A stretch of 45,519 nucleotides of DNA from Oscillospiraceae bacterium (lineage in GTDB: Bacteria; Bacillota; Clostridia; Oscillospirales; Oscillospiraceae): the NCBI GenBank assembly GCA_017416325.1, contig JAFQCV010000019.1, positions 1-45,519 of the forward strand, in the 5' to 3' direction. The notes under the pieces are model-generated. The model had not been told where the DNA came from, made no database searches, and saw nothing but the letters and a program-made list of their open reading frames with translations. Shown piece after piece: positions 22,885-32,640 of this stretch (the stretch's first letter is position 1; each line of letters begins with the position of its first letter). The translations under genes were made by a program, and so were the position numbers.

Positions 22885-25800
22885 ATGGTCTATCGTGTAT
22901 ATGTAGAGAAAAAGCCGGGACAGACCCACGAAGCCTCCGGTCTTTTAAAGGAAGTGCAGGAGTTCCTGCAGATCAAAGGACTGGAAGCTGTTCGGGTCCT
23001 GAACCGTTATGATGCGGAGAATCTGGAGAAAGAACTGTTTGACTACGCGGTCAACACCGTGTTCTCCGAGCCCCAGGTGGATAATGTCAGCTTTACTGCG
23101 CCCACCGGCTCCATCGTGTTTGCCGTAGAGCCTCTGCCCGGCCAGTTTGACCAGCGGGCAGATTCCGCTGCCCAGTGTATTCAGATCCTGGGTCAGTGCG
23201 ACCGTCCCACCGTCCGCTCCGCCAAGGTCTATGTGCTGGAAGGCAAGCTGCGCGACGAGGATATCGCCGCCATTAAGAAGCATGTTATCAATCCCGTGGA
23301 ATGTCGGGAGGCATCCCTGGAGATGCCCGAAACTTTGGCAGCGGAATATGCTGTTCCCAGCTCCGTTGCCACGGTTACCGGCTTCATCACCATGGACGAG
23401 GCTGCTTTGGCCGCGCTTTTGGACAAGCTGGGTCTTGCCATGGATCTGGACGATCTGAAGTTCCTGCAGAACTATTTCGCAGGCGAGGAGCATCGGGACC
23501 CCACCATCACCGAGATCCGGGTCGTTGACACCTACTGGTCTGACCACTGCCGCCACACCACCTTCTCCACCATTATCGACGATGTGAAGATCGACGATCC
23601 TGCTGTGGCAGCCGCTTATCAGCGGTATTTGGATGCCCGGATCGAGGTCTACGGAGAAGAAAAGGCCGCCAAACGGCCCCAGACCCTGATGGACATTGCC
23701 ACCATCGGCGGTAAGACTCTGAAAAAGCGGGGTCTTCTGCCGGAGCTGGACGAAAGTGAAGAGATCAATGCCTGCTCCATCCATGTCACCGCCAAAGTAA
23801 ACGGCGAGGATCAGGACTGGCTGCTGATGTTTAAGAATGAGACCCACAACCATCCCACGGAGATCGAGCCTTTCGGCGGCGCAGCCACCTGTATCGGCGG
23901 CTGTATCCGAGATCCCCTCAGTGGCCGCGCCTATGTCCACCAGGCTATGCGCGTCACCGGCGCTGCCGATCCCCGGAGATCTTTGAGCCAGACTCTCTCC
24001 GGCAAGCTGCCTCAGAGAAAGCTCTGCCAGACCGCCGCTGCCGGTTACTCCTCTTACGGCAACCAGATCGGTCTTGCCACCGGTCATGTGGCAGAAATCT
24101 ACCACGATGGCTTCGTTGCCAAGCGCTTAGAGTGCGGCGCTGTGGTTGGCGCAGCCCCTGCCTACAACGTCCGCCGGGAACGCCCCGCTCCCGGTGATAT
24201 CATCGTCCTGCTGGGCGGCCGCACCGGCCGTGACGGCATCGGCGGCGCTACCGGCTCCAGTAAGAGCCATAACATGAAATCCCTCACCACCATGGCTTCC
24301 GAGGTCCAGAAGGGCAACGCCCCCGAGGAACGGAAGATCCAGCGCCTGTTCCGGGACCCCAAGGTTACCCGGCTGATCAAGCGGTGCAATGACTTCGGCG
24401 CCGGCGGTGTATCCGTTGCCATCGGTGAGCTGGCTGACGGTCTGCGGATCGATCTGGATGCTGTACGGAAAAAGTACGAGGGTCTGGACGGCACAGAGAT
24501 CGCCATCTCCGAATCCCAGGAGCGTATGGCTGTCGTGGTGGCTGCTGAAGATGCCGACACCTTCATCGCCTACGCCCAGGCAGAAAACCTGGAAGCTTAC
24601 CGGGTTGCTGTTGTTACCGAAGAGCCCCGGATGGTCATGCAGTGGAAGGGCACAGAAATTGCCAGCCTCAGCCGGGCTTTCCTGGACACCAACGGTGCCA
24701 GCAAGCATGCCAACGTTGCCGTTGGCAAGAAGGATCTGTCTCAGCTGAGCCAGGCTCTGTACGGCTCTTTGCGGGAAATGGCTGCGGATCTGAACACCGC
24801 CAGCCGCAGAGGACTTGTGGAGCGCTTTGACGGTTCTATCGGTACAGGCTCTGTTTTGATGCCCTTCGGCGGCAAGACTCAGCGCACCCCTGCCCAAGCG
24901 ATGGTGGCTACCCTGCCGGTGCTCCCCGGTCAGGTCACCGACCAAGCCAGCGTGTTTAGCTACGCTATGGACCCCGACCACATGAGCATGGATCCCTACA
25001 CCGGCGCCCACGCCGCCATCTACTCCAGCGTTGCCAAGCTGGTAGCTGCCGGCGCTGACTATAAGAAAGCTTATCTGTCCTTGCAGGAGTTCTTTGAGAA
25101 GCTCCGCACAGAACCCAGCCGCTGGGGCAAGCCCTTCGCTGCCCTTCTGGGCGCGCTGGACGCGCAGCTGGAGCTGGGTGCTGCCGCCATCGGCGGTAAG
25201 GACTCTATGTCCGGCTCTTTCCTGGATTACGATGTGCCTCCCACGCTGATCTCCTTTGCCATTGCCCCCATTGATCAGAATGATGTTCTGACTCCCGAAT
25301 TTAAGGAAGCCGATCACCCTGTTTATGTTTTTGGGCCTACCGAGCCTACTGCTGAAAGCCGCAAGGCTGCCTGGGAGCGGTTCTATGAACTGCACATGGC
25401 AGGCAAGGTCAAGGCTGCATGGGCCGTAGAGTATGGCCTGGGCGAAGCCGTGATGAAGATGTCCTTCGGCAATAACATCGGCTTTATCGGCTGCGAGGGC
25501 CTTGACGGTCTGTGGCATCAGAAGCGCTGCGGCGTTTTGGTCGCCGAGCTGACGGAAGAAGTGGATATCCCCGGTGTCATCAAGCTGGGCTGGACCACGG
25601 AAGAGCCTGTTATTGACCTTAACGGCGACCGGGCAGAAATTGCCGAGCTGCTGGCTCTGCATGAGAGTGTTTTGGAGAATGTCTATCCCACCAAGACAGA
25701 AGAAAGTAAGGATTCCCTGCCTGTCTTTGGCTTCGACGGCGGCTGCAACATCGCGCCTGCCGTAAAGGTTGCCAAGCCCAAGGTTCTGATCCCTGTCTTC

Positions 25801-26571
25801 CCCGGCACCAACTGCGAATATGACTCCGCACGGGCTATGCTCTCTGCCGGTGCTGATCCCGAAATTTTTGTGGTTCGCAACCTCAGCGCTGAGGATGTGA
25901 CCCGGAGCGTGGAGCAGTTTGCCGCTAAAATCGCCGAAAGTCAGATGATCTTCATCCCCGGCGGCTTCTCCGGCGGCGACGAGCCCGACGGTTCTGCCAA
26001 GTTTATTACGGCTTTCTTCCGCAACCCTGCCATCAAAGAGCAGGTTACGAAACTCCTGGAGGATCGGGACGGTCTGATGCTGGGCATCTGCAACGGCTTC
26101 CAGGCGCTGGTGAAGCTGGGTCTGGTTCCCTTCGGCAAGATCATCGACACCGATGAAAACTGCCCCACCTTGACCTACAACCACATTGCCCGCCACCAGA
26201 GCAAGCTGGTGCGCACCCGGGTATGTACCAACAAGAGCCCCTGGCTTGCCGGTACGGAAGTGGGTGAAATTTACACCGTGCCCATTTCCCACGGCGAGGG
26301 TCGGTTCTTTGCCAGCCAGGAGCTGGCCATGCAGCTGGCGGCGGGTGGTCAGATCGCTACCCAGTATGTGGATCTTGAGGGCAACCCCACCATGGACACC
26401 GCCTTCAATCCCAACGGCTCTATCTTCGCCATCGAAGGCATCACCTCTCCCGACGGCAGAGTTCTGGGTAAGATGGGTCACTCAGAGCGCTGGCAGAAGG
26501 GTCTGTACCGCAATGTTCCCGGCGAGTACGATATGAAGCTGTTTCAGTCCGCTGTGAAATACTTTAAGTAA
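22885..26571 (+). CDS. purL: Phosphoribosylformylglycinamidine synthase, large fused PurL-PurQ
   Basis: Converts FGAR to FGAM with glutamine and ATP; 1228 residues. Domains in order: N-terminal PurS-like region (1-~150), linker (DTYWSDHCRHTTFST, about 213-227), two AIR-synthetase-like halves (KNETHNHPTEIEPFGGA, about 317-333; GIGGATGSSKSHN), and a C-terminal class-I glutaminase. The latter has FPGTNCEYDSA (about 972-982), nucleophile Cys1069 in GICNGFQAL and SHGEGR. So this enzyme has an intact glutaminase, unlike PurF in the same operon. It matches the clostridial fused clade, somewhat shorter than the proteobacterial type. Last gene of the operon. Confidence 0.96.
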   Translation: MVYRVYVEKKPGQTHEASGLLKEVQEFLQIKGLEAVRVLNRYDAENLEKELFDYAVNTVFSEPQVDNVSFTAPTGSIVFAVEPLPGQFDQRADSAAQCIQILGQCDRPTVRSAKVYVLEGKLRDEDIAAIKKHVINPVECREASLEMPETLAAEYAVPSSVATVTGFITMDEAALAALLDKLGLAMDLDDLKFLQNYFAGEEHRDPTITEIRVVDTYWSDHCRHTTFSTIIDDVKIDDPAVAAAYQRYLDARIEVYGEEKAAKRPQTLMDIATIGGKTLKKRGLLPELDESEEINACSIHVTAKVNGEDQDWLLMFKNETHNHPTEIEPFGGAATCIGGCIRDPLSGRAYVHQAMRVTGAADPRRSLSQTLSGKLPQRKLCQTAAAGYSSYGNQIGLATGHVAEIYHDGFVAKRLECGAVVGAAPAYNVRRERPAPGDIIVLLGGRTGRDGIGGATGSSKSHNMKSLTTMASEVQKGNAPEERKIQRLFRDPKVTRLIKRCNDFGAGGVSVAIGELADGLRIDLDAVRKKYEGLDGTEIAISESQERMAVVVAAEDADTFIAYAQAENLEAYRVAVVTEEPRMVMQWKGTEIASLSRAFLDTNGASKHANVAVGKKDLSQLSQALYGSLREMAADLNTASRRGLVERFDGSIGTGSVLMPFGGKTQRTPAQAMVATLPVLPGQVTDQASVFSYAMDPDHMSMDPYTGAHAAIYSSVAKLVAAGADYKKAYLSLQEFFEKLRTEPSRWGKPFAALLGALDAQLELGAAAIGGKDSMSGSFLDYDVPPTLISFAIAPIDQNDVLTPEFKEADHPVYVFGPTEPTAESRKAAWERFYELHMAGKVKAAWAVEYGLGEAVMKMSFGNNIGFIGCEGLDGLWHQKRCGVLVAELTEEVDIPGVIKLGWTTEEPVIDLNGDRAEIAELLALHESVLENVYPTKTEESKDSLPVFGFDGGCNIAPAVKVAKPKVLIPVFPGTNCEYDSARAMLSAGADPEIFVVRNLSAEDVTRSVEQFAAKIAESQMIFIPGGFSGGDEPDGSAKFITAFFRNPAIKEQVTKLLEDRDGLMLGICNGFQALVKLGLVPFGKIIDTDENCPTLTYNHIARHQSKLVRTRVCTNKSPWLAGTEVGEIYTVPISHGEGRFFASQELAMQLAAGGQIATQYVDLEGNPTMDTAFNPNGSIFAIEGITSPDGRVLGKMGHSERWQKGLYRNVPGEYDMKLFQSAVKYFK

Positions 26572-26578
26572 TAGACGC

Positions 26579-26620
26579 AAAAAATCTCCGCAGCATTACC
26601 GCTGCGGAGATTTTTTATTT
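26579..26620. terminator. Bidirectional terminator, purL / minus-strand membrane gene
   Basis: A perfect 16-bp stem (26579-26594 / 26601-26616, loop ATTACC) with A-tract on the left and T-tract on the right serves the convergent genes at both sides. Confidence 0.92.
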
Positions 26621-26623
26621 TCC

Positions 26624-26884
26624 TTACTTCAGGACCTTCATATAGTCCAGAACTGCCAGCACGATACCGGCTAACACATAGAGCTCCACGATCCAGCCGA
26701 CAATCTTCAGCACCAAACCGATCACCGCGCCCAAAACCGGAATCCAGCCGGTGATCAGGCCTGCCAGCCCCAGCACAAGACCGGCAGCGATTGCCGCCAC
26801 AAGGTACACAACGATCCTAACGACCAACGCCTTCACATCCGTCGCGCCGAAGGAAAAGGGAAAGAGTTTTTTTAGCATATCCAT
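26624..26884 (-). CDS. Small membrane protein, function unknown
   Basis: An 86-residue protein: short basic N-terminus (MDMLKKLFPF), then about three hydrophobic helices separated by Gly/Pro (ALVVRIVVYLVAAIAAGLV, TGWIPVLGAVIGL, YVLAGIVLAVL). No catalytic motif seen. The frame continues upstream to 26917, but AAAGGAGG before the ATG at 26884 sets the start. It has its own promoter and a shared terminator, so it is likely expressed as a single gene. Confidence 0.7.
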   Translation of the reverse strand: MDMLKKLFPFSFGATDVKALVVRIVVYLVAAIAAGLVLGLAGLITGWIPVLGAVIGLVLKIVGWIVELYVLAGIVLAVLDYMKVLK

Positions 26885-26922
26885 GGAAAACAGCCTCCTT
26901 TTTAAGTTCTTTGACAAGATCT

Positions 26923-26950
26923 ATTATAGCAGTTCTTTCCTTAAATGCAA
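26923..26950 (-). promoter_or_regulatory. Promoter of the small membrane protein gene
   Basis: On the minus strand: TTGCAT (26950-26945), 16-nt spacer, TATAAT (26928-26923), close to the ribosome binding site. Confidence 0.7.
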
Positions 26951-26955
26951 GTTTT

Positions 26956-27471
26956 TTAGGCATTGTCTGACCTTTTACTCGTTTTAATGATATTTTGACT
27001 GTGCCGCAGGATCAGCGCAAGCAGCAACACGCCGGCAATGACACCACTGCTGTCGATCATAACATCCGTTGCCGCTGGGTGCCTGCCGCCCACAAAGTGC
27101 TGATGCAGCTCATCGGATATGGCGTAAACTGTGCCCACTGCCCACGCCCACAGCCAGGGAAAACATACCGTTATTCGCTTTCGCAGCTGTCGGATGTGGA
27201 GCATAAGAGAAAGGCCCAGCAGCGCATACTCAGAAAAGTGTGCCGCTTTCCGGATCAATAAGCCCACGGTACTAAGCAGCGCCTTTTGCTGTGTTTCAGA
27301 AAAGCTGTCAAAATCCGAAACAAAAAGCCGCACAACCCTTGCCGTAATTCTGCCGCTGAGCGCGCCGGAAGATTCTCCGGTCTGGGCCGAAAAACAAAAG
27401 ATCATTCCCATAACCGCCAGCACCAACACAAGGCTCATGCCAATGCTGTGTCTTATAAACCATTGCTTCAT
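26956..27471 (-). CDS. VanZ-like membrane protein
   Basis: A 171-residue integral membrane protein with about four helices. The VanZ-family motifs are RKAAHFSEYALLGL (about 84-97) and SDELHQHFVGGRHPAATDVMID (about 127-148, His/Glu/Arg/Asp conserved). The first helix ends in FCFSAQTG, also typical. The start is the ATG at 27471 behind GGGAGAG; the open frame upstream runs through the promoter. VanZ itself is linked to teicoplanin resistance, but most family members are of unknown function and no van genes are here. Confidence 0.82.
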   Translation of the reverse strand: MKQWFIRHSIGMSLVLVLAVMGMIFCFSAQTGESSGALSGRITARVVRLFVSDFDSFSETQQKALLSTVGLLIRKAAHFSEYALLGLSLMLHIRQLRKRITVCFPWLWAWAVGTVYAISDELHQHFVGGRHPAATDVMIDSSGVIAGVLLLALILRHSQNIIKTSKRSDNA

Positions 27472-27510
27472 CGCTTCTCTCCCCGCTGCATCTGTATAAA
27501 TTCTAAAGTC

Positions 27511-27539
27511 ACTATAGCACAGAGAATAACCGAATTCAA
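27511..27539 (-). promoter_or_regulatory. Promoter of the vanZ-like gene
   Basis: Minus strand: TTGAAT (27539-27534), 17-nt spacer, TATAGT (27516-27511). Confidence 0.65.
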
Positions 27540-27615
27540 GGCACTGCTGCCGCTTTACAGCTCCCGCGCTTCTCCAAATACTGCCAAAAATCCCCCCGGG
27601 GAGGTTCTTTTCCAG

Positions 27616-27644
27616 TTGACAAGCCGGGGGATTCTGAGTACAAT
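27616..27644 (+). promoter_or_regulatory. Promoter of the CODH/ACS unit
   Basis: TTGACA (27616-27621), 17-nt spacer, TACAAT (27639-27644), about 70 nt before the CODH start. Confidence 0.82.
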
Positions 27645-27716
27645 AACACTGATACACTATGCGCCGATATACTCTGATGCGTATCGGCTGAGAATATCTG
27701 TTAGGAGGAACAAACT

Positions 27717-29621
27717 TTGAAGGATTGGGCATTTACTACATCCGTCGAGGAGATGGAAGCTGCCACCAATTCTTTGCTGGAAACCGCCAGCAAGGTTGGC
27801 GCTGACACTTGGCAGCAGCGTGTCAAGAATCAGACTCCTCACTGTGGCTTCGGCGAAGCAGGTACCTGCTGCCGGATCTGCTCCATGGGTCCGTGCCGCA
27901 TTACCAAGAAGGCACCCCGGGGCATCTGTGGCTGCGATGTTCACGGCATCGTCGCCCGTAACTATCTGCGTTTTACTGTCGGCGGCACCGCTGCGCACTC
28001 CGACCACGGCCGTGAGATCATGCACACCCTGCACCAGACTAAGGAAGGCGGCAACTATCAGATCAAAGATCCTGAGAAGCTGATCCGTATCGCCAAGGAG
28101 TGGGGCGTGGAGACCGAAGGTAAGGATATCTACGATCTTGCCCACGAAATGGCCGAGATCGGTCTGCTGGAATACGGCTTCCCCTTTGGCGAGCAGAAGT
28201 TCGCACAGCGCGCTCCCGAGCACACCAAGGAGCTGTGGCGCAAAGCGGAGATCATGCCCCGCGCCATTGACCGGGAGATCGCCACCGCTATGCACATGAC
28301 CCATATGGGTTGCTCCTCTTTGCCGGAAGCGCTGATCCGTCAGTCCTTGCGGGCAGGCCTCAGCGACGGCTGGGGCGGCTCTATGATGGGCACCGAGTTC
28401 TCCGATGTTATGTTCGGAACTCCCAAGCCTGTCGACACCGAGGCAAATATCGGTGTTATGGAGAAGGACAATGTCAATATCGTGGTTCACGGTCACGATC
28501 CTTCTCTGTCTGAAATGATCGTTTACTATGCCAACGATCCCGAAATGATCGCCTACGCCAAGAGCCTGGGTGCTAAGGGCATCACTGTTTCCGGTGTCTG
28601 CTGCACCTCCAACGAAGTTACCATGCGTCACGGCATCCCCATGGCCGGTAACTTCCTGAATCAGGAAAATGTCGTACTTACCGGTGCCTGTGAAGCCATC
28701 GTGGTGGACGTGCAGTGTATCTTCCCTGCCCTGGGCCCCCTGAGCAAGTGCTTCCACACCAAGTTCATCACCACCTCTCCCATTGCCCGGATGCCTGACT
28801 CCGAGTTCATCCAGTTCCATGCGGAGACTGCCGGTGAGAACGCCAAGGCGATCGTGAAGATGGCCATTGAAAATTTCCAGAACCGCAACCAAGAGCTGGT
28901 CAATATCCCCAGCCAGAAGCAGAAGGCCAGAGTTGGCTACTCCGTCGAGGCCATCAAGGGCGTTTTGGATACCGTTGCCAACTCCCAGTTGGACGAGTTC
29001 GGCACCACCAAGCCTCTGGTGGAGTGCATCCACTCCGGTGTTATCCGTGGCGCTGTGGCTATGGTCGGCTGTAACAACCCCAAGGTTCGTCCCGACGCCG
29101 CGCACATTGGTCTGATGAAGAAGCTGCTGGAAAATGATATCGTTCTGATCGTATCCGGCTGCTCCGCGCAGGCTGCTGCCAAGGCCGGCCTGATGGATCC
29201 TGTTCAGGCTAAGGAATACTGCGGTGCCGGTCTGAAGCGTGTTTGCGAGCTGGCAAACATTCCTCCCGTGCTGCACATGGGCTCCTGCGTGGACATCTCC
29301 CGTATGATGATCCTGGCTTCCGATATTGCCAAGGATTGGGGCATCAACATTTCCCAGGTTCCCGTGGTTGGCTGCGCTCCCGAATGGATGTCTGAGAAGG
29401 CTGTTTCCATCGGTAACTACGTTGTCGCCACCGGTATTGAGACCTTCCTGGGCGTCGATCCCTACTCCAAGGGTTCCGAAGAAGTCACCGCTCTGCTTCA
29501 GGGCGACCACGGCATCAACGAATGGGTCGAAGCGAAGTTCGTTGTGGACACCGACATCGAGTCCCTGGGTGACAAGATGATCGCCTGCATCGAAGCCAAG
29601 CGCGACGCTCTCGGCATCTAA
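27717..29621 (+). CDS. cooS: Anaerobic carbon monoxide dehydrogenase, catalytic subunit
   Basis: Ni-Fe enzyme reducing CO2 to CO (or the reverse), here with ACS as acsA equivalent; 634 residues. N-terminal cysteines for the D- and B-clusters are C43, C51, C52, C55, C60 and C71 (GEAGTCCRICSMGPC, RGICG). C-cluster regions are visible as VDVQCIFPA, VGCNNPK, VSGCSAQ and MGSCVDISR, with the catalytic HGHDPS and EKAVSIG regions. The start is TTG, nine bases after AGGAGGA; there is no nearby ATG. cooC and acsB follow. Cys73 next to C71 is an extra cysteine beyond the usual set. Cytosolic, dimeric in the family. Confidence 0.96.
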   Translation: MKDWAFTTSVEEMEAATNSLLETASKVGADTWQQRVKNQTPHCGFGEAGTCCRICSMGPCRITKKAPRGICGCDVHGIVARNYLRFTVGGTAAHSDHGREIMHTLHQTKEGGNYQIKDPEKLIRIAKEWGVETEGKDIYDLAHEMAEIGLLEYGFPFGEQKFAQRAPEHTKELWRKAEIMPRAIDREIATAMHMTHMGCSSLPEALIRQSLRAGLSDGWGGSMMGTEFSDVMFGTPKPVDTEANIGVMEKDNVNIVVHGHDPSLSEMIVYYANDPEMIAYAKSLGAKGITVSGVCCTSNEVTMRHGIPMAGNFLNQENVVLTGACEAIVVDVQCIFPALGPLSKCFHTKFITTSPIARMPDSEFIQFHAETAGENAKAIVKMAIENFQNRNQELVNIPSQKQKARVGYSVEAIKGVLDTVANSQLDEFGTTKPLVECIHSGVIRGAVAMVGCNNPKVRPDAAHIGLMKKLLENDIVLIVSGCSAQAAAKAGLMDPVQAKEYCGAGLKRVCELANIPPVLHMGSCVDISRMMILASDIAKDWGINISQVPVVGCAPEWMSEKAVSIGNYVVATGIETFLGVDPYSKGSEEVTALLQGDHGINEWVEAKFVVDTDIESLGDKMIACIEAKRDALGI

Positions 29622-29632
29622 TCAACCATTCC

Positions 29633-29681
29633 GTAGGGGCGTGCATTGCACGTCCGCGGACGACCGATGGTCGCCCCTACA
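29633..29681. repeat. TGTAGGG-type inverted-repeat element between cooS and cooC
   Basis: GTAGGGGCG and CGCCCCTAC ends enclose GTGCATTGCAC and GTCCGCGGAC small palindromes. Same class as 1639-1699. Confidence 0.6.
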
Positions 29682-29703
29682 TAAAAATTGAGGTCAATTT
29701 TCC

Positions 29704-30468
29704 ATGAAACTTGCGATTACCGGTAAGGGCGGTGTGGGTAAGACCACATTGTCCTCCACCCTGGCTCGGCTCTATGCCGATGAGGGCAGAACGGTCCTGG
29801 CTGCGGATGTAGATCCCGACGCCAACTTAGGGTTGGCCCTGGGTCTAAGCCAGGAGGAAGTCGATCAGATCGTTCCCATCTCCAAGATGCGGACTCTGGT
29901 GGAAGAACGCACCGGCGCTTCTGCCGCCAATAAATTCTTCAAGCTGAATCCCTATGTGGCGGATATCCCTGATACCTTCAGCAAGGACATCAACGGTGTC
30001 AAGCTGCTGGTAATGGGTACCGTAGACGTAGGCGGCAGCGGCTGTGTCTGTCCCGAGCATGTGATGCTGAAATCTGTCCTAAGCAGTCTGACCTACCGCA
30101 AAGGCGATGTGGTCATTATGGACATGGAGGCAGGTCTGGAGCATTTGGGTCGGGGAACCGCCATGAACATGGATCAGTTCATTGTGGTCATCGAACCGGG
30201 TGCCCGGTCCGTACAGACCTACCACAACGTAAAACGTCTGGCCAAGGATCTGGGCGTAAAACGGGTTCGGGTGGTAGCCAACAAGATCCGGGACGAGAAG
30301 GATGAACAGTTCATCCTGAACACCATCCCCGCCGAGGATCTTCTGGGCATCATTCACTACAACCCGGAGATCATGGATGCCGACCGCAACGGAAAATCAC
30401 CTTATGACTGCAGCCCTACGGCTATTGAAGAGATTCGGAAAATCAAAGAGATTCTGGATCGCGACTAA
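29704..30468 (+). CDS. cooC: CODH nickel-insertion ATPase CooC
   Basis: MinD/ParA-like ATPase that loads nickel into the CODH C-cluster; 254 residues. Deviant Walker A GKGGVGKTT (about 7-15), DVDPDANLG switch region (about 36-44) and the dimer-bridging Ni-binding Cys-x-Cys at C114/C116 (GSGCVCPEHV) identify the family. It lies between the CODH and ACS genes and could serve either. TTGAGG before the ATG is a modest ribosome binding site. Confidence 0.94.
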   Translation: MKLAITGKGGVGKTTLSSTLARLYADEGRTVLAADVDPDANLGLALGLSQEEVDQIVPISKMRTLVEERTGASAANKFFKLNPYVADIPDTFSKDINGVKLLVMGTVDVGGSGCVCPEHVMLKSVLSSLTYRKGDVVIMDMEAGLEHLGRGTAMNMDQFIVVIEPGARSVQTYHNVKRLAKDLGVKRVRVVANKIRDEKDEQFILNTIPAEDLLGIIHYNPEIMDADRNGKSPYDCSPTAIEEIRKIKEILDRD

Positions 30469-30492
30469 TCATTTTAACAGGAGGAATCAAAC

Positions 30493-32628
30493 GTGACACT
30501 ATTTGACAGAGTTTTTGGCGGTAGCGATTATAACTACGCGCGTACCGTGGCCGCTGTCGACGCAGCTGTCGCTAAGTTTGGCGAAGCTGAGCCTGTGGCG
30601 TTCCCCAACACCGCCTATAACATTCCCTGCTACTACTCTATCACCGGCAAGAAGATCAACACTCTGGGCGAGCTGAAAGCCGCTTTGGAGAATGATATCA
30701 AGCCCATGCTGACCCGCAACAAGCGTCTGCAGGATGCTTTTGACAGCGGCATCGCTTCCGCTCTGTGCGCAGAGTTTTTGGAAGTTCTGAAGTACATCCA
30801 GGGCGCAGAGCCCTATGCTGAGCCCGAGATGGGCTTCCTCACCGACTCTTTCGTCCGTAATCTGGGCCTGCCTCTGGTTACCGGCGATATCCCCGGCGTG
30901 GCCGTTATTATCGGCGGCGCGGAAGACCCCGCCGAAACTGTAGCTCTGGCCAAGTCCTATCAGGCGCAGGGTCTGCTGGTCACCGTGACCGGCGCAGGCA
31001 TCAAGCACCTGGCTGATGCCGGTGTAAAGACCGGTGAAGGCGTCCGCCTGTGCCCCCTGGGCTATGAGGATCAGTCCGTTATCCATGTTGTATCCGTTGC
31101 GCTTCGTGCTGCCCTGATCTTCGGCGCTATCCAGCCCGGCGACACCAAGGCCCTGTATAAGTACACCATGGACCGCATCCGCGCTTTCGTCAATGCTTAC
31201 AAGTCCCTGACTGACGAGATCGTCTCCTACGGTGCCGGCGCCATCCAGCTGGGCTTCCCCGTCATTTCCAACGAGACCGAGAACATGTTCCGTGTTCCCA
31301 AGTCCCTGATCCAGCAGCTGGACACCTCCAAGTGGAACGCCACCTCTCTGGAGGCTCGCGACATCAAGCTGAAGATCACCAAGATCGACATTCCCGTTTC
31401 CTATGCCACCGCTTTCGAAGGCGAGATCATCCGTAAGGGTGACATGCAGGTAGAAGTGGACGGCTCCCGTGTGGACTGCTTCGAGCTGGTTCAGACCAAG
31501 ACCATGCAGGAAGTGGAAGACCACAAGATCACCGTCATCGGTCCCGAGATCGACCAGATCCCTGTTGGCTCCAAGATCTCCCTGTCCTACACCATCGAGG
31601 TTGCCGGTAAGGCTATGCAGGCTGACTTCGAATCCGTCATGGAGCGCAAGATCCACGCATGGATCAACTGCATCGAGGGTGTTATGCACACCGGTCAGCG
31701 TGACATGATCCGCGTCCGTATCAGCAAGGCTGACTTTGAGGCCGGCTTCAAGTTCGCGCACCTGGGCGAAGTTCTGTACGCCAAGGTCATGAGCGAGTTC
31801 GAGGCTGTTGTGGACAAATGCCAGGTCACCATCGTGGTGGATCCCGAGCAGAACAAGGAGCTCCGGGCTCAGGCCAACGAGATCTTCAACAAACGCGACG
31901 CAAGACTTGCTTCCATGACCGACGAGTCTGTGGATACCTTCTATACCTGCATCATGTGTCAGGCCTTCTCCCCCAGCCACGTGTGTATCGTCACTCCCGA
32001 GCGTCTGGGTCTGTGCGGCGCCGTTTCCTGGTTGGATGCTAAGGCTACCCAGGAGCTGGACCCTGCCGGTCCTTGCCAGCCCATTCTGAAGGCCGGCTGC
32101 CAGGACGAGCGTTTGGGCCGTTACGACTCCATGGACGAGGCTGTTAACAAGTACTCTCAGGGCGCTGTTGAGCGGATCACGCTGTACTCCCTGTTCGAAG
32201 ATCCCATGACCTCCTGCGGCTGCTTTGAATGTATCTGCGGCATGGAGCCCTGCTCCATGGGTGTTGTCATCACCTGCCGTGAGCATGCGGGCATGACGCC
32301 TCTGGGCATGAGCTTCTCCGAAATGGCTTCTATGACCGGCGGCGGCGTCCAGACCCCCGGCTTCATGGGCCACGGTAAGCATTTCATCTCCTCCAAGAAG
32401 TTCATTGCGGCGGAAGGCGGCCCCGGCCGTATCGTCTGGATGCCCAAGATGCTGAAGGATCAGATGCGTGAGCGTCTGGATGCTACCGCTCTGGAGATGT
32501 ACGGCGTTGAGAACTTCACTGACATGGTTGCCGATGAAACCATCTGCACCGAAGATCCTGAAGCTCTGCTGACCTACCTGAGCGAAGTGGGCCACCCTGT
32601 TCTGGGTATGGAACCCTTCGATATCTAA
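30493..32628 (+). CDS. acsB: Acetyl-CoA synthase (CODH/ACS alpha subunit)
   Basis: Assembles acetyl-CoA from CO, a methyl group and CoA; 711 residues, close to the 729 of the Moorella enzyme, so the N-terminal CODH-contacting domain is present. All A-cluster ligands are present with exact family spacing: C486, C489, C498 and C508 for the 4Fe-4S cluster and proximal nickel, and the C575-G-C577 motif for distal nickel. Start is GTG behind AGGAGGAA. The corrinoid protein (acsC, acsD) and methyltransferase (acsE) genes that usually follow are not in this window. Confidence 0.96.
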   Translation: MTLFDRVFGGSDYNYARTVAAVDAAVAKFGEAEPVAFPNTAYNIPCYYSITGKKINTLGELKAALENDIKPMLTRNKRLQDAFDSGIASALCAEFLEVLKYIQGAEPYAEPEMGFLTDSFVRNLGLPLVTGDIPGVAVIIGGAEDPAETVALAKSYQAQGLLVTVTGAGIKHLADAGVKTGEGVRLCPLGYEDQSVIHVVSVALRAALIFGAIQPGDTKALYKYTMDRIRAFVNAYKSLTDEIVSYGAGAIQLGFPVISNETENMFRVPKSLIQQLDTSKWNATSLEARDIKLKITKIDIPVSYATAFEGEIIRKGDMQVEVDGSRVDCFELVQTKTMQEVEDHKITVIGPEIDQIPVGSKISLSYTIEVAGKAMQADFESVMERKIHAWINCIEGVMHTGQRDMIRVRISKADFEAGFKFAHLGEVLYAKVMSEFEAVVDKCQVTIVVDPEQNKELRAQANEIFNKRDARLASMTDESVDTFYTCIMCQAFSPSHVCIVTPERLGLCGAVSWLDAKATQELDPAGPCQPILKAGCQDERLGRYDSMDEAVNKYSQGAVERITLYSLFEDPMTSCGCFECICGMEPCSMGVVITCREHAGMTPLGMSFSEMASMTGGGVQTPGFMGHGKHFISSKKFIAAEGGPGRIVWMPKMLKDQMRERLDATALEMYGVENFTDMVADETICTEDPEALLTYLSEVGHPVLGMEPFDI

Positions 32629-32640
32629 TCTTTTCCTACA

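Noticed and set aside
24127-26481. 784-codon minus-strand open frame opposite purL
   Set aside because: Antisense shadow of purL with Gly/His/Leu-rich composition and no motif; the same holds for long minus frames at 9941-11704, 27657-29510 and 21616-22929.
26956-27471. Glycopeptide resistance locus
   Set aside because: The VanZ-like protein stands alone without vanA/H/X/R/S genes; VanZ-domain proteins are common in Firmicutes without resistance.
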